NCBI RefSeq assembly: GCF_030580935.1
Contig: NZ_JAUQOM010000001.1
Coordinates: 248,001 to 312,000, forward strand
DNA length: 64,000 bases
Direction: 5' to 3'
DNA from: Sphingobium cyanobacteriorum
Lineage (GTDB): Bacteria; Pseudomonadota; Alphaproteobacteria; Sphingomonadales; Sphingomonadaceae
In this document: piece after piece, positions 15,963 to 27,597 of the stretch
Numbering within the stretch: position 1 is the first letter of the stretch
Layout: each line of letters begins with the position of its first letter
Notes under the pieces: generated by a model
Told to the model about the DNA's origin: nothing
What the model saw: only the letters and a program-made list of their open reading frames with translations
Databases searched by the model: none
Translations under genes and position numbers: made by a program

Positions 15963-18649
15963 CAATGACAAGCCTTTCCGTCTGCGGCTATGCATCCGCC
16001 TTCCTTTTTCGATAAGCTTGAGACAGCGCTCACGACAGGCTTAGCGAAAGCGGCACCAGCTGCGTCTCCAATCTTCGCGTTTACAGCGTGCCCAACGGAA
16101 CCTACGCCCGCACTTACAACGGCGGCAGTACCCACGTTTTCCGTAATGGGCTTCCCTTGCACAACATTAGTAGCACTCTTTGACGCGGCTCCAAGACCCG
16201 CTTGCGCAGTAGGTACGGCGGCAATTCTGGCTGTCGCAACAATGGCTTTACTCGCCGACACGGTGGTGGCTGCCTTGCCAGCCACAGCCATAAGACCTTT
16301 CGTTGCAGGGCCGCCCAACTGCCCCGTCACCGCTGAGATGCCGATCTTGGCTGTCGAGGTGGCCAAAGGCCCGAAATCCCCTCGGAAAGCAGATGAAACC
16401 GAGTGTTGCAACTCGCCTGTTGATAGCTGCACGACCACTTCGACACCGGCACCGATGCAAGCTCCTAGGAAAACCCCACATTCGCCGCTGGGATCACTTC
16501 CATTCAGTGGATCGTTTGCGACATAGGCATAGAGGTTGAACTGGTCATCATAGCCGACCGGATCAGTTTGCAGGAATCTCCCTAGCCGTGGTGAATAGAC
16601 TCGTGCCTTATAATGGTAGAGCTTGAGTTCTGGAAGGATGATCTGCCCGGTATAGGCGAACCGCCCCACATTCCCGGCAGCCGGATTGCCCCACTCGTCA
16701 TAGCTGTTGACGAACAGGCTGTTGCTGCCCAGATCGCTGATGGCCACGATGCTGCCCTGCTGATCGGCGCGCAGCACGCGCCGGGCGGTTAGCCCCGCCC
16801 CCTCATACCACAGCAGCGGCTCATCGGTGTTGGGTCCATGGACATAGCGGTCGAGCATGGTTCCCGCGCTGTCATATTCCGCGATCAGTTCGTCGCCATC
16901 ATAGAGGAACCATGTGGTTGCCCCTGCCGCTGTCGTGCTGCTCAGCCGTCCCATCGGGTCGTATGTCAGCGTCGCGCTGGTCGCGCCCGTCGCGCTGATG
17001 AGGCGATTTTCGACATCATAGGCGTAGGTTGTGCCATCGGCGAAGGTCAGGTTGCCGTTCAGATCATAGGTTGGGCTAGTCGAACCGGCCTTGGTATATT
17101 GGTTGAGGCCGTTGCTGGTGTAGCTGCGGTCCGTATTGAACTGCCCCCTCACCGCATAGGCATCATTACTGATCGTGCGAGCCATCACCTGCCCGGCTGC
17201 ATTGTAGCTTGCAGCACAAGTGGGGTTCATCTGACCCATGCAGTAGGTCACATCACGATCGGTTCCAGCAAGATTGTGCGTGAGCGACGCCAGACGCGAC
17301 ACAGGATCATAGCCATAAGTCGTCGTGCCCCCGCTCATCAGGCTCGCTCGTCGGCCTTGAATATCGTAGGTGATAGTCGCAACGGTGGAGCCGGATCGCT
17401 TGATGAGGGACATGCGATCCAGACCGTCATAGTCGAAGGTGAATGCATTGCCGTCAGGCCAGGTCAATTGGGTGCGGTTGCCATTCGCGTCATATTGATG
17501 GGCAAGAGTCCGCGCCGTTCCGCTGACATTGTTGCTGCTGCTCAGCAGGCGGCCCGCTGCGTCGAACAGATTGGTGATCCCGTATCCGCCTGCTTGGAAT
17601 TTTGCCGTCAGTTGGCGGCCGAGCAAATCATAAGTATAGTTCACCGTGTATGCCGCACCGGTACCCACGGCGGGTACCGCTTTCGACGACATCCGGTTGT
17701 GCGCATCGAATGCGTAGGCAATTACATGCCCTGATCGCTTAGTGAGTCCCGTACGATTACCGTTAGCGTCATATTCATAAAGTTCTCGGTCGCCGGTGTT
17801 TGCCCGTCCTGCGGTCGCGATAGCGGTGGCCTGAGTTGTAGGGTTATAGGCTGTGGGAAGTGCGGCGGGAACATTGCAGGGTGCTGCGCCTGTCGCGATA
17901 GCGCAAGGGAAACGCCATTCCGATTGTCGATCGAAACCATCCCAAATCAGGGTGGCTCTGTTTCCGTTCGCGTCGATTACATCCGCCTTCTTCCCATTTG
18001 GCGTGAACGCATAAGTGACATAAGCTTGTTCCAACGGTGTGCCTGCCCCGCGCCGGATTTGGACGATCTGGCCCGCTGAGTCATAGACATTGCGGGTAAT
18101 GCGATCGGCGCCAAAGGTGGGATGGCTGCTTCCGACGCAGGCGTCGCTGCCAGGAGCCGGAAGCGACGCGAGGTTCATGCGGACTGCCGTGCAGACAAGA
18201 CGGCCAGCAGCATCGTAGCTATATTGCGTCGCGGACTGGACGGCGGCCCCGCCCTCAATTGTGGTCAGCCTTTCGTCGAGCTTGTTGCCTGCCGCGTCGT
18301 AGGCAATCGTCATTGCTTCAAAAGCGTGGAAATCCGTCCCCCAGTCCTTCGGGGCGACGGCTTCATTTTTCCAAGCGGATAGGTAGCCTCGCTCGATCTT
18401 CGTTAGGTTGCCATCAACGTCATACGTATAGCGTTCGGCGTCATATTGGAGTGGCGAAACACCATCTGCATCAGGTTGTATCCGCCCCGTCAGTCGGCGT
18501 AGCGCATCCCACCGGGAATAGCTCGTCCATGGCGACTGGGCTTGGGCTGTATGGGTGTAGCTCATGATAGTGAGGATCAGCCCCGCCATGAGCATCAGCC
18601 ACTTGCGCGTGGAACCGCATCCGGTCGAGGGTTTCATGCTCAAGATCAT
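15962..18649 (-). CDS. RHS/YD-repeat toxin with core and variable tip, Sec signal
   Basis: An 895-residue RHS protein. The chosen ATG (18649) overlaps the upstream gene's stop (ATGA). Signal peptide: [21 protein letters not shown]. Dozens of YD repeats run to about residue 690 (for example [14 protein letters not shown] and [14 protein letters not shown]), then the RHS core with [20 protein letters not shown] and the hinge [11 protein letters not shown], then a roughly 170-residue Ala/Gly/Val-rich tip that I cannot assign (starts [13 protein letters not shown], ends [12 protein letters not shown]). The shell should encapsulate the tip. The length is short for one RHS protein because more repeats sit in the separate upstream gene. 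GC is below the host average. Confidence 0.88.
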   Translation of the reverse strand: MILSMKPSTGCGSTRKWLMLMAGLILTIMSYTHTAQAQSPWTSYSRWDALRRLTGRIQPDADGVSPLQYDAERYTYDVDGNLTKIERGYLSAWKNEAVAPKDWGTDFHAFEAMTIAYDAAGNKLDERLTTIEGGAAVQSATQYSYDAAGRLVCTAVRMNLASLPAPGSDACVGSSHPTFGADRITRNVYDSAGQIVQIRRGAGTPLEQAYVTYAFTPNGKKADVIDANGNRATLIWDGFDRQSEWRFPCAIATGAAPCNVPAALPTAYNPTTQATAIATAGRANTGDRELYEYDANGNRTGLTKRSGHVIAYAFDAHNRMSSKAVPAVGTGAAYTVNYTYDLLGRQLTAKFQAGGYGITNLFDAAGRLLSSSNNVSGTARTLAHQYDANGNRTQLTWPDGNAFTFDYDGLDRMSLIKRSGSTVATITYDIQGRRASLMSGGTTTYGYDPVSRLASLTHNLAGTDRDVTYCMGQMNPTCAASYNAAGQVMARTISNDAYAVRGQFNTDRSYTSNGLNQYTKAGSTSPTYDLNGNLTFADGTTYAYDVENRLISATGATSATLTYDPMGRLSSTTAAGATTWFLYDGDELIAEYDSAGTMLDRYVHGPNTDEPLLWYEGAGLTARRVLRADQQGSIVAISDLGSNSLFVNSYDEWGNPAAGNVGRFAYTGQIILPELKLYHYKARVYSPRLGRFLQTDPVGYDDQFNLYAYVANDPLNGSDPSGECGVFLGACIGAGVEVVVQLSTGELQHSVSSAFRGDFGPLATSTAKIGISAVTGQLGGPATKGLMAVAGKAATTVSASKAIVATARIAAVPTAQAGLGAASKSATNVVQGKPITENVGTAAVVSAGVGSVGHAVNAKIGDAAGAAFAKPVVSAVSSLSKKEGGCIAADGKACH

Positions 18650-21600
18650 GGACAGCTCCCCAAGCCAGCGTTGGGCGTGGTCAATGAGATAGGGTTTCCG
18701 ATAGCATCCAGCGTTACACACGTACGTAAGGCTAGACCGCCACTATCCACGGTCGATCCGGTCAAGCCGAAATGGTTAGCGGCGTCTCCATAGCTGAAGG
18801 TGGTGGTGGTCGATACCGATGAGGATATACGTTCTTGCCGTTGCGTCGGCAGCGTGAATGTTCCTCCGCCTGAGCTATCTCCAGGGAAGCTGGAATAGAC
18901 ATATGTCGTCTTAGGCCGCGCGCCGACAGCGTCCGCCGGGAGCGTGACGCTCAACAGATTCCCGGATGCGGCATCCCAATCATAGTCAGTAACGCGGGCA
19001 CGAGCGTCGGTGGAAGTCAGCGGACGATTGCAGCGCTTGAGGTTAACGCAAGTCTGGAGTGTCGCACCCTCGACGTAGCTCGTCACCGTACTGGTCGGCG
19101 TGAGCGCAGATCCTGGCTTGGGAGTGATCGTTTCGCTCAGCCGGTTCCCGCGCACATCATACGTGTAGGTCGTGAAATTCAGCTCAGGTTGCGTGATCCG
19201 CGTTACCTGATTCCGGAAATTGTAAATCCGGGAGGTTCGATTGCCGAGTGAATCAATAGCTGCGATCGTCCGGCCAAAGCCATCGAAATACTCGACAGAG
19301 CCATTGCCCAAAGGATCGTCAATCTCAGCACGGTTTGGTGAGCTGCGATACAGAAAGCTGTTGCCACGCGCATCTTTGACCGAGCGGATATTTCCTCTCA
19401 AACCATAGAAAAACTCAATCGCAGCATTGGTAGATGATGATGGCTGATAAACCGTCCCTATGGTTGGAAAATTCATATAGGGATTTGTCGCGGTTGCTGA
19501 TCCATACGCCCAATTGCTTCCAAGGACGTCGACTGTCGAAGTCGTCGTCGAAGGGTGCGTCGTAAAGATAGTAGCAACACGCCCTTTGTCGTCGCATCGA
19601 ATTGGGGGATCGCCTTCGCTGTTAGGAACGGCAATCCACTGATTTGATGCTGTTTTCAAAAACCGCACCTCGTCTCCCGCCGAATTCTGATACTTAGTCT
19701 CGCCCGGCCTTGGCCCGACCCAGACAATCAACGAATTAGGTCCATTGGGGCAGGTGGGATGGTCGCCCCAATCTCCAAGATCAACGCCGTGTGTCGATAT
19801 GAATCTGCCCAAGCTATTTTCTGCTTCTTGAAAATAAACAAGGTTATTATCAAAACGATACAAGTATCTTGTGTCTATGCGAAATCCATCCGGCATGACC
19901 CAATTCGAAAGATACAAAGTCTTTCGGGCATCAGACGACACACTGGCAGCTTCTGCTGGGTCCACTGACGACATGCCAACAAAATCGTAATTTCTTATCG
20001 AACCATCGGAGGACGAGTAGCTATAGCTTACATCCCGATATGTCAGGCGGTTGACGATACTGTCTGCGGGCTGCCCGGATTGCATTAGCGTGCTCCCAGA
20101 AGGTTCAGCCGAGATGAAGGTGCCATCTCCTTGCCGAAAGAAATTTTCGTCGCCATCAAATGCCCTGTTCACGGTCACGACGTTATCTATCGTTTGATCT
20201 GCCAGCCATTTCTCTGCATTCGCTAGTGCTATTAGGCGAGACGGCGTCGGCGCACTCAACATAAGATCGTTCGAGGCCCAAATCGCTACAATAGCGGCAG
20301 CGGCCCCTTGCGCACCCTTGTCGCCTATGATCGCGGCGCCATCGTTCCCGCTTGATATTGTCTGCATCCAATTGTGCTGCCAGCCCACGCCCAGCCCAAC
20401 ATCATTAGTATCTCCCGACGTGTAGCGTCGCCGAAACTCCAAGCGATAAGGAAACTCGCCCGTGCCGTCCGAAAGATCAGCCTGCGACGCATAGGCAAGT
20501 GTCCCGTTCTGCCCGTTGACCGAGACTTGCGAAAACAGCGGCTGTCGACTCTCTTTCTCCGGCCTGTCAGGTGTTTTCAGCAGCGTTCCTGCGCTATCAA
20601 TGAGGCTCACACCCACGCCTCCTTTTAACGGGCGCCCTCTTTTTGGATCGAAGATTAGATAGGCGCCGCCATCAATCCCGGCGGCTCCGGGCTTAAACGC
20701 GTGAAAGACTGCTCGGGTCAGTTCTGTGCTTCCACCATAGACTTCTACAAGCCGCGTAGAGCGCGTTGCGCCGGAGCCAAGGTTGACAAAAAACGGCTGT
20801 TGACGCAGATCGCCGCGCTGCGGAAGCGTGAGATGATAACCTTCGGCTATATAACCATCAAGGACGGATAACGCAGCGGCCGGATATGCGCTCAACGATG
20901 AGCGAATAGATGACCAATTCGCCGGATTTGCGAGATAATAATAATAGTTTCCTGGAGATGAAGACAGGGTGTTCTGCCCTGTAAACAGCGTCAATGGAGT
21001 CATATCTCTAACTGTATCATTTTCTTCTCGGAGGGCTCCATTCTCTGCAAAATCCAGACCCGCGATCGCCACATGCGAGGCCGCGCCACGTCGGGATCCA
21101 TCGACTAAATCGAGCGGGTTAACGCTGATTGCACCTTCGAAATCCGTAGTGAGCATTTGTTGCTCACTCCCTTGCTCGAACACCGCTCCTCCAGAAGCCA
21201 CCGATCTTGTAATCAAGCCGATGCGATCGATGTGGTGAAGACCGATTAAATCGTGGATCTGATATTTGACGCCGAGAAGGGACTGAGCAAGCTTGACATA
21301 GCGAGCGTACTGCGAGGTAATCTTGGCATAGGACGAAGAGTTCTGGATCGGGCTGCCCGGCACGCCATAGGGCCGTTCCAACAGCGCGACCGCAGCCTTA
21401 CTCAACTGCCTGGAAATTTCGCTCCCAGTGTCGCTCCAGTCATTTGTGAGGTAGAATGCTGAGCCATTACATCGATTAGGCACAATCTTCTTTGATAATG
21501 TCCGATCCATATAGGAACCGCTGATCGCTGCATAAGCATGATTTATTTCAATGGTCGCAGTGACCTGCTGGGCAGGTGTACCCGACACAAAAAAATCACA

Positions 21601-22701
21601 ATGCTCCGCAATGCCATAGATTCTGTCAACCACTGCCCCCCGTGCAGTGCCAGACGCCCCGTTTGTAAAGCCAAAAGCTAGGAAACGACCATAAATCTGA
21701 TCCGCGTAATAGGTGCCATAAGCTGATCCGTTCAAAGAAACCGTAATAGCCGTTCTTAGAGAATTTGGGATGTCGCCAGTCCACGTGCGATCCGTAGAGG
21801 TCACATAAGCAAGCGATGTGCTTCTCGGCGGCAGGCCGGACGGGGTGATGAGCCTTTCACCAACAACCGCTTCGATGCGCTGCCCAGGATGATTGGTTCG
21901 AAGGTATTGCTCAAGCGTCGTTCGGAACTGTGTAAGCTTCGTGCGGAAAGACGATTGATTGAACGCAAGAATGGATGTTGCAGTAGATGTCGCGCCAGCA
22001 TCTCCAGCGGCTCGCAAATCCGGTCCGCTAAAACTCATCGCGGAAGCGACGTCGATCGGGCTTGTCGAGGTGTATGATTTGAAAGCGGGATCGAACAAAT
22101 AATGTGTGCCGCCAATAACTGCATCGACCCATACATGAAGCATCTGCACGGATGTAATGGTTGCGCCGGAGCTCACAACTGAAGCTGGTATACCGCCATC
22201 GGCCAGGATAGCACGAGCCGCATCCGCGTTGGAAATACCGAACCAACTCGCAAATTGTGCTCCAGTCAGCGTGATCACGCCCATCCTATAGGTCGGATTA
22301 TAGCCTTTGGCGGATACCGCGTCCGCTTCGCGCAGCATTTCTACCATTGCGTGCGCAATGTCGAATGCAGTGCCGCTATTGTCGAGGATCACGCCTTTCG
22401 CGCCCTTTTGAAGGGCGAAGATCGGAATCACATCGACGTTATCCCGAAGCGAAATGTAAATCTGATCGATGTCGTAGTTTAGCGCACGAGCACGCTCCTG
22501 GATCGTGGTGTCGCGGATTACTGGCGGTGTCGGGCTGCTTGGAGAGCCGTAGTAAGTCAGTGCAGCAGATGGGGAAACGAGTGGCGCGGTGCCCACTTTC
22601 AAGGCTGGCACGTCAGCCTTCGCTACATCGCCAATCGCTCCTGCCGCAAGTGCGGACGCGCAGAGAAACAAAATTTTTGCGCAGCGCTTCGACATCGACA
22701 A
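18646..22701 (-). CDS. Large secreted protein: transglutaminase-like N domain plus RHS/YD repeats
   Basis: A 1351-residue protein. Signal peptide about 1-29 ([20 protein letters not shown]). Residues about 45-230 match the transglutaminase-like domain found at the N terminus of some RHS proteins: [52 protein letters not shown]. The catalytic Cys position reads Ala (GTAFDIA), while the His and Asp stretches remain, so it is probably not a working transglutaminase. The middle is a large beta-rich region, and from about residue 1090 come YD repeats ([32 protein letters not shown]). It overlaps the second RHS gene by ATGA and probably forms one shell with it. Confidence 0.85.
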   Translation of the reverse strand: MSMSKRCAKILFLCASALAAGAIGDVAKADVPALKVGTAPLVSPSAALTYYGSPSSPTPPVIRDTTIQERARALNYDIDQIYISLRDNVDVIPIFALQKGAKGVILDNSGTAFDIAHAMVEMLREADAVSAKGYNPTYRMGVITLTGAQFASWFGISNADAARAILADGGIPASVVSSGATITSVQMLHVWVDAVIGGTHYLFDPAFKSYTSTSPIDVASAMSFSGPDLRAAGDAGATSTATSILAFNQSSFRTKLTQFRTTLEQYLRTNHPGQRIEAVVGERLITPSGLPPRSTSLAYVTSTDRTWTGDIPNSLRTAITVSLNGSAYGTYYADQIYGRFLAFGFTNGASGTARGAVVDRIYGIAEHCDFFVSGTPAQQVTATIEINHAYAAISGSYMDRTLSKKIVPNRCNGSAFYLTNDWSDTGSEISRQLSKAAVALLERPYGVPGSPIQNSSSYAKITSQYARYVKLAQSLLGVKYQIHDLIGLHHIDRIGLITRSVASGGAVFEQGSEQQMLTTDFEGAISVNPLDLVDGSRRGAASHVAIAGLDFAENGALREENDTVRDMTPLTLFTGQNTLSSSPGNYYYYLANPANWSSIRSSLSAYPAAALSVLDGYIAEGYHLTLPQRGDLRQQPFFVNLGSGATRSTRLVEVYGGSTELTRAVFHAFKPGAAGIDGGAYLIFDPKRGRPLKGGVGVSLIDSAGTLLKTPDRPEKESRQPLFSQVSVNGQNGTLAYASQADLSDGTGEFPYRLEFRRRYTSGDTNDVGLGVGWQHNWMQTISSGNDGAAIIGDKGAQGAAAAIVAIWASNDLMLSAPTPSRLIALANAEKWLADQTIDNVVTVNRAFDGDENFFRQGDGTFISAEPSGSTLMQSGQPADSIVNRLTYRDVSYSYSSSDGSIRNYDFVGMSSVDPAEAASVSSDARKTLYLSNWVMPDGFRIDTRYLYRFDNNLVYFQEAENSLGRFISTHGVDLGDWGDHPTCPNGPNSLIVWVGPRPGETKYQNSAGDEVRFLKTASNQWIAVPNSEGDPPIRCDDKGRVATIFTTHPSTTTSTVDVLGSNWAYGSATATNPYMNFPTIGTVYQPSSSTNAAIEFFYGLRGNIRSVKDARGNSFLYRSSPNRAEIDDPLGNGSVEYFDGFGRTIAAIDSLGNRTSRIYNFRNQVTRITQPELNFTTYTYDVRGNRLSETITPKPGSALTPTSTVTSYVEGATLQTCVNLKRCNRPLTSTDARARVTDYDWDAASGNLLSVTLPADAVGARPKTTYVYSSFPGDSSGGGTFTLPTQRQERISSSVSTTTTFSYGDAANHFGLTGSTVDSGGLALRTCVTLDAIGNPISLTTPNAGLGSCP

Positions 22702-22847
22702 TCTCCAAATAAATCAAGTCAACAGAGTGCGTTCGGAGCGATTGGTTTAACCGGTTGATCTGAGCCATCATCTTCCTAGAATGACTTTCCCGAGAGAGGA
22801 AAAACTGTAGATCCTGCCAATTAAACGAGTAAGAGGGGAGATATAAA

Positions 22848-23117
22848 TTAATCCCTTTGGATCGGGATAACCGTCATTCCGTTTATCGGCACGATCACGA
22901 CTTTGTCCTTTGACCCCACCACCTTGTAGGTCACACGATTGTCGGCAGCGTCATAGGTCGTACTCATCTGCACGCCATTGTTGACGGCACCAGTTGTGCT
23001 GGACTGCACCAGTCGCCCCAGCGCGTCATAGCTGTAGGTCGTGGTGCTGGCGGCATAGACCGGCAAGGAGTGCATCAGGGCACAGCCCGCACCCATGCGG
23101 AAGAGAAGTCTGCGCAT
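22848..23117 (-). CDS. Short exported YD-repeat protein
   Basis: An 89-residue protein with a Sec signal (MRRLLFRMGAGCALMHSLPV then YAAS) and two YD-type units: TTTYSYDALGRLVQSSTTGA and MSTTYDAADNRVTYKVVG. It starts 5 bp after the preceding secreted protein and lies 146 bp ahead of the 1351-residue gene. It could be a stand-alone repeat cap or a fragment of an older RHS gene; the intact signal and coupling favour expression. Confidence 0.7.
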   Translation of the reverse strand: MRRLLFRMGAGCALMHSLPVYAASTTTYSYDALGRLVQSSTTGAVNNGVQMSTTYDAADNRVTYKVVGSKDKVVIVPINGMTVIPIQRD

Positions 23118-23122
23118 GCCGG

Positions 23123-23464
23123 TCAGTCCTGAATGGTGAAATAGTTGATCGTCTCGATGGTCGAGAAAGGCGCTACACAGGCTCCGGTGCCGATGATGAC
23201 AATCCGCTTCCCTGTGGCGTAAGCTGTCAGCAAAGCAGCAAGCCTTGCCTGCCCACTCGCCGTTGTTCCATCGAGTGTCCACCTTGCGTCTGTGGCGCAA
23301 GCAGGGCGTGTCGTTCGAGTGCCATCCTGCGTGAAGTTGGCAACACCTGCCGCTTCCATGGTGATGTTTGTGATACAGCCAACGCTGGAGTTGGAAGCCT
23401 GAGCCAGCCCCGGCGTTAGGGCCAGAGCGCAAACAACAGCAACGCGGATGGCAGATTTAAGCAT
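23123..23464 (-). CDS. Small secreted protein of the RHS operon
   Basis: A 113-residue protein with a clear signal peptide (MLKSAIRVAVVCALALTPGL AQA, cleavage after AQA) and a GGGGA ribosome site. The mature part has three cysteines and ends GTGACVAPFSTIETINYF plus TIQD. I do not recognise a named family, though small secreted proteins ending in this manner (GxGxC...ET..YF) occur beside toxins. It is the first gene of the RHS operon. 23465-23698 upstream is AT-rich and holds the likely promoter but no gene. Confidence 0.7.
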   Translation of the reverse strand: MLKSAIRVAVVCALALTPGLAQASNSSVGCITNITMEAAGVANFTQDGTRTTRPACATDARWTLDGTTASGQARLAALLTAYATGKRIVIIGTGACVAPFSTIETINYFTIQD

Positions 23465-23698
23465 CTCATTCCCCTGAACTGAATAAATCCCGAGGACGAA
23501 TGGCATCAAGCCCACACAAATGATTGGGTGTAATAATTTGTATTGACTATCGTTTATCCCCTTAACGGTGAGACAGTGACGAGAAAAATCCTACATTGCA
23601 AGACAAATTACCTGTTAATTATTTGAAAAATTGCATGCTGCCCTGCTCCCCACCCGTGCATCAGCCGCGAGGCCAGCGCATGAGCGGGGATCGGAGCG

Positions 23699-24865
23699 TC
23701 AGCAAAGGGACGGACTGCCCCTCATCTTCTTCGCCCCAGCCTCGACAGCGACCAGCAGGGTATCATTAGCCAGATGGCTATACCGCATCGTGCTTTTGTG
23801 ATCCGCGTGACCCAGCACCCGCCCCACGGCGAACAGGTCGATGCCCGCGTTAATCATGAATGAAGCGGCGCTGTGTCTGAGGTCATGGATTCTCAGGTCC
23901 GGCAGCACCGCTTCTTTCCGCGCCGTCTGCCAGCTATGCTTCACCGTGACATATGGCAGCTTGGTTTCCGGGTTCGGCAAAACATAGGGGCAGTGGTCGA
24001 ACCGGGGGACGGCCTTGAGAACGTCGATCGCCGGTTGAGATAAAGGCACATGCCGCGCCTTGCCGGTTTTCGACATAGGGATCAGCCATACCCGCCGGAC
24101 GATATCGACATGCTCCCATTGGGCGTGCAGCAGTTCCGATACGCGCGCGCCCGTCAACAACAGCAGCGGGATGATATGCCGAAGCTGTTTGTTCGCGGAC
24201 GCCTCGCAGGCGGTCATCAGTCACTTCACTTCCGCCGCGCTGAGGAACCGATTGCGAGCGTTTGCGATGGGCTTGCGTGGCACACCCCTTGTCGGGTTTT
24301 TGTCGCTCCCCGCCATGCCCCACTGTTTAGCCAGTTCGAACGATCGCCCCAGGATGACCCTGATCTTTTCGACCGTTGCGGGTGCCAGCCCCTCCCCTGC
24401 CTTCTCCGCAAGCCACTGGGCTACACCCTGCTGCGTAATGTCGGTCAGCCGGACCTTTCCCCATTTCGGCACGATGTGGCGGTTCACATACATGGCGGTG
24501 GTGTCGTAGGATCGCTGGTATGTCTTGGCATGGGCCAGATGCTGTTCGGCCAAAGTTGAATACAACGGTATGGCCTTCTTCTGTTCCTTCGATGCAGCCG
24601 GGTCGCCGCCCAAAGTCACCTGCGAACGGAGCCGCTGCGCTTCCTTGCGGGCCTTGTCGAAGGTGATGTCGCCATAAGCGGCGATGCGATGCTGCTTCTG
24701 CGCGCCGTGCGCATCCTGATAGCGCAAATAATAGCTGCGGCCGCCGCTGGACCGGACCTCCAGAACAAAGCCGGTAATGGACGTGTCATAATAATCGGTC
24801 TTTTTCTTCCCCGGCTCGCATTGGGCGGTCAGGCAGAAGGTTCCGTCGAGTTTCACTTTGGGCAT
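23699..24865 (-). pseudogene. Tyrosine integrase (P4/prophage type) broken by one TGA
   Basis: A complete integrase apart from one stop. N-terminal DUF4102-like arm-binding domain (GFVLEVRSSGGRSYYLRYQD, about residues 30-80), SAM-like core-binding domain (100-190), then catalytic domain with Arg in LLLTGARVSELLHA, HDLRHSAAS, GHADHKSTMRYSHL. The frame runs SAAEVK, TGA (24221-24223), LMTACEASANKQL, where relatives have Arg (CGA to TGA is one transition). The downstream part has an ATG two codons after the stop. All catalytic residues are intact, so inactivation looks recent. It is the probable integrase for the tRNA-Thr island. Confidence 0.85.
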
Positions 24866-25110
24866 TGGGATTCCTTTCGATGGATTGAGGCCGCTGGGGC
24901 GCGGCCGGGCCAGTTGAGGGGTGGTCGAGCCGGACGGCTGTGGCGCGCCTGCTGCGTTCGGAGAATTGGCGTCCTGCAGGCAGCGGTGGGCGAGCGCCGG
25001 GCGGGGAGAGCCACGGGACCAGCCGGACCGGCAGAGTTCAGTTTCACGGCCGCACGCGCCGAACGAGACTGTGAGGATCTGAGAAACTAAACGCTGCCGG
25101 TCCGCGCCCG

Positions 25111-26709
25111 TCAGTCGGCTGGAGGAAGGCTGTAGACCTTCGCCCCGCGCGCCTGGACGGTATAGGACCAGTGGCCCTGACCATCGCCGCTATCGCCAAA
25201 CTGCTCGATGATCCGCAGCGCCGCCCGCTTCGAGACATTGGCGCGGGCCGCCACCGCAGACACCAGTGGCATTTTCATTTGAGGGCCATCCTGCAGGCAG
25301 GCAATGACCGCATCGAATATGCCCTGGTCGTTCACATGCTCGACGCGAACACCAAGCCCTTCCAGATCGGCCGGATCGACCAGCCGCACCGATGTCAGAA
25401 GATCATCATAGCTTTCCGCATCGGCGGCAAAGGCATAGGCCTCCTCCACGCCACCGCCGCGTTTCTTAAGGCTCTCGAATTTTACGATCTTCTCGCCCGT
25501 GGACGCAGAATCATAGGGGCTGTTGAGCATGAAGACCGCATCGCAGTCTTCGGTCAGGTCGGTCGTACCGCCGTACACCAACTTGCCTGTGGCGCTCGGA
25601 TTCTTGCGCGTATGCGCCAGACCGATGAAGGTGCCGCCCTTCTGTGTGAAACGGCGCACGGAGCTTGCAAAGCGCGACGTCTCTTTCTTGTCCATGAGGT
25701 CGGCACATTTTTTGATCGTGTCGAGCATCACCACAACCCCTCGACAGCTATCGCTCTCCGCCATGGCTTCCAACTGGTCTGTGAATAGCGATGGTTCAAA
25801 TCCGCCTTCGCCCGGCACCAGCGTATGCGCGCCAGCATCATCCAGCAGCCGAAGCTTTTGGGCGATACCGGCTTCATTGTCGTCGGCATTGATGAAATAG
25901 CAGTTGCCCGCCAGCACGGTGCCGCCCTCGATAGCCTGCATCAGAAGGGCCAGCATGAACAGCGTCTTGCCCGAGTTGGGAGGGGCGTACCAGACGGTCC
26001 CCTGTCCCATCATGGCGACATTGCCAAGCAGCGGCCTGATGTTGATGGCACGCTCCTCGAACAGCGCGGCCTGTCCCCGAACGCTCATGCCCGCGAGCGG
26101 CGTCTTTACCAACTCCATGCCCTCCAGCGGTTGAGGTTCCACAGCAGGCGCAGGCAACATCAGCAGTTCAAGGTCATCGATGCTACTGGCCTGGACTCTG
26201 TCAGGCTTGATGGCCGGAGCAAGGATGATGTCACCAGCCATGACCGCCTCGACACCGTCCGGCACAAGGCTATTCCATCCATCGCCGCTGCGGCAGCGAT
26301 AGAAGGACGGACCATTTTCCGGCCACAGCATCGGCATAGCTTCCAGAGATTGAAGGAAGGTCCGCAACGCGTCTTGATGTTCCGCGCTGCGAGCGCGAAA
26401 ACCAACTACGCCATCCGGCACGACGATACCGTGACGCTGGAAACTATTGCGGGAAAAATGAACCTCCGCCGCCTCTGGCGAATAGGCGACGAGCCATTCC
26501 GCCGCGTCAACCGCTGGCGCTTCGCCCACCAGCTTCAGTGGGATGGCCGAAAATCCCAGCCCCATCCAAAAACGAATATTATCCATAGCATAACGCCTCA
26601 CCTTGGCCTTCGAGAGGCCGTCCACATCGGTAAATAAGTTCAGGTGGAAGGGTTGGCGGACTGATGCCCGCCGACCCCAAGGCGCATCATTGCTGGAAGA
26701 GTTCACCAT
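25111..26709 (-). CDS. AAA/RecA-fold ATPase of a mobile element (RepA/AAA_25-like)
   Basis: About 532 residues. Walker A in VWYAPPNSGKTLF, Walker B region GVVVMLDTIKKCADLMD, followed by a RecA-like block with FIGLAHTRKNP. The C terminus (MPLVSAVAARANVSKRAALR) looks like a winged helix. This layout is seen in phage and plasmid replication or primase-helper ATPases. It sits upstream of the integrase on the same strand, as in satellite-type elements. Start is uncertain: ATG at 26709 or 26715, or GTG at 26739; I took 26709 for spacing to GGCGAG. 24866-25110 between it and the integrase has no gene. Confidence 0.75.
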   Translation of the reverse strand: MVNSSSNDAPWGRRASVRQPFHLNLFTDVDGLSKAKVRRYAMDNIRFWMGLGFSAIPLKLVGEAPAVDAAEWLVAYSPEAAEVHFSRNSFQRHGIVVPDGVVGFRARSAEHQDALRTFLQSLEAMPMLWPENGPSFYRCRSGDGWNSLVPDGVEAVMAGDIILAPAIKPDRVQASSIDDLELLMLPAPAVEPQPLEGMELVKTPLAGMSVRGQAALFEERAINIRPLLGNVAMMGQGTVWYAPPNSGKTLFMLALLMQAIEGGTVLAGNCYFINADDNEAGIAQKLRLLDDAGAHTLVPGEGGFEPSLFTDQLEAMAESDSCRGVVVMLDTIKKCADLMDKKETSRFASSVRRFTQKGGTFIGLAHTRKNPSATGKLVYGGTTDLTEDCDAVFMLNSPYDSASTGEKIVKFESLKKRGGGVEEAYAFAADAESYDDLLTSVRLVDPADLEGLGVRVEHVNDQGIFDAVIACLQDGPQMKMPLVSAVAARANVSKRAALRIIEQFGDSGDGQGHWSYTVQARGAKVYSLPPAD

Positions 26710-26989
26710 AATCATCTCGCCGCCACAGAGGAAAATCACATGCTCCTCGGCAGTTGGCGTTAATCAGGAGCGATACGATCGCAGTGTTCCCGAAGCCAAT
26801 TTCAGTCATATGTTGGCGGACACCATATTCAGTCAGAGATAGAACTCCGATCAAAACATATATGTAGGCCGCAATGGTGTAGACATCGGCATTGATGAAA
26901 TTCTCGACATGCGGGTAATTCAACTCCCCGTCGTCGTCCCTCGTCATGTTGTTGGCATGGAACATGACTTTATCGTAATTGAGAATCAT
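26687..26989 (-). CDS. Hypothetical protein of the mobile element
   Basis: A 100-residue protein, start MILNYDKVMFHANNMTRDDD, with one hydrophobic segment (VYTIAAYIYVLIGVLSL). It overlaps the start of the ATPase gene, so the pair is probably coupled. I recognise no family. Low GC relative to the host. An upstream in-frame extension to 27103 exists but has no protein-like character. Confidence 0.5.
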   Translation of the reverse strand: MILNYDKVMFHANNMTRDDDGELNYPHVENFINADVYTIAAYIYVLIGVLSLTEYGVRQHMTEIGFGNTAIVSLLINANCRGACDFPLWRRDDYGELFQQ

Positions 26990-27330
26990 AACATATCCTT
27001 TGATAGATATGCCGACTGCAAAGATAGGCGCACATCCCAAAGGACGCGCACCACATAGCGATGGAGATTTAGCCGTCAGGGGACGGATCACTGGATCACA
27101 CACGCACTTCTTCCGTCAGCAAATTACTGATTAAGGACCGAGATTCCGCGAAGCGGTTGGAAGAAGTCGTTAGACCCAGATAGAAGTGACAGCCCCGATC
27201 GAAACTGTCACGGATCGGCATAACATAGGTGATCGATGATTGGTTCCAAGGGGCGACGAGATTTTCTGGTGTCCCGCGCCGCGCAGATCCTAGTTTTGCA
27301 GTCTCGCGCCGCCGCGCCCGGCGCGCAGAC

Positions 27331-27597
27331 CTAAAAGCTGACCTTGCCCCGACCTGCCGCGCGGCACATTGTCAGAAGGTCGGCCAGCCCGTCGCCGTCC
27401 GCGTCCTCAAGAAACAGTACAAAGGCGAAGCCGCTATTCCCCACGCAATAGATGAGTTCAAACCAGCCGCCATGGTCGTGCAGCCAGTCCCACCATGTCT
27501 GGAAGCCGGGATCACCCCAGCGCCTTCCCTCCCGCTCCAGTGGCGAGAACAGGACTTCGGCCTTCAACATGGCTTCTGTGTCGCCCGGACACAGCAC
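27331..27597 (-). CDS. Hypothetical protein, possibly truncated by the IS element
   Basis: Up to 88 residues (a start at MLKAEVLFSPLER, 27570, is likely). The segment WGDPGFQTWWDWLHDHGGWF plus ELIYCVGNSGFAFVLFLED reads like a conserved small protein, aromatic-rich, with no signal peptide. It lies 33 bp from the left end of the IS3 element, so its promoter may have been displaced. I do not know its function. A competing frame on the plus strand at 27229-27669 has low-quality composition. Confidence 0.5.
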   Translation of the reverse strand: MLCPGDTEAMLKAEVLFSPLEREGRRWGDPGFQTWWDWLHDHGGWFELIYCVGNSGFAFVLFLEDADGDGLADLLTMCRAAGRGKVSF

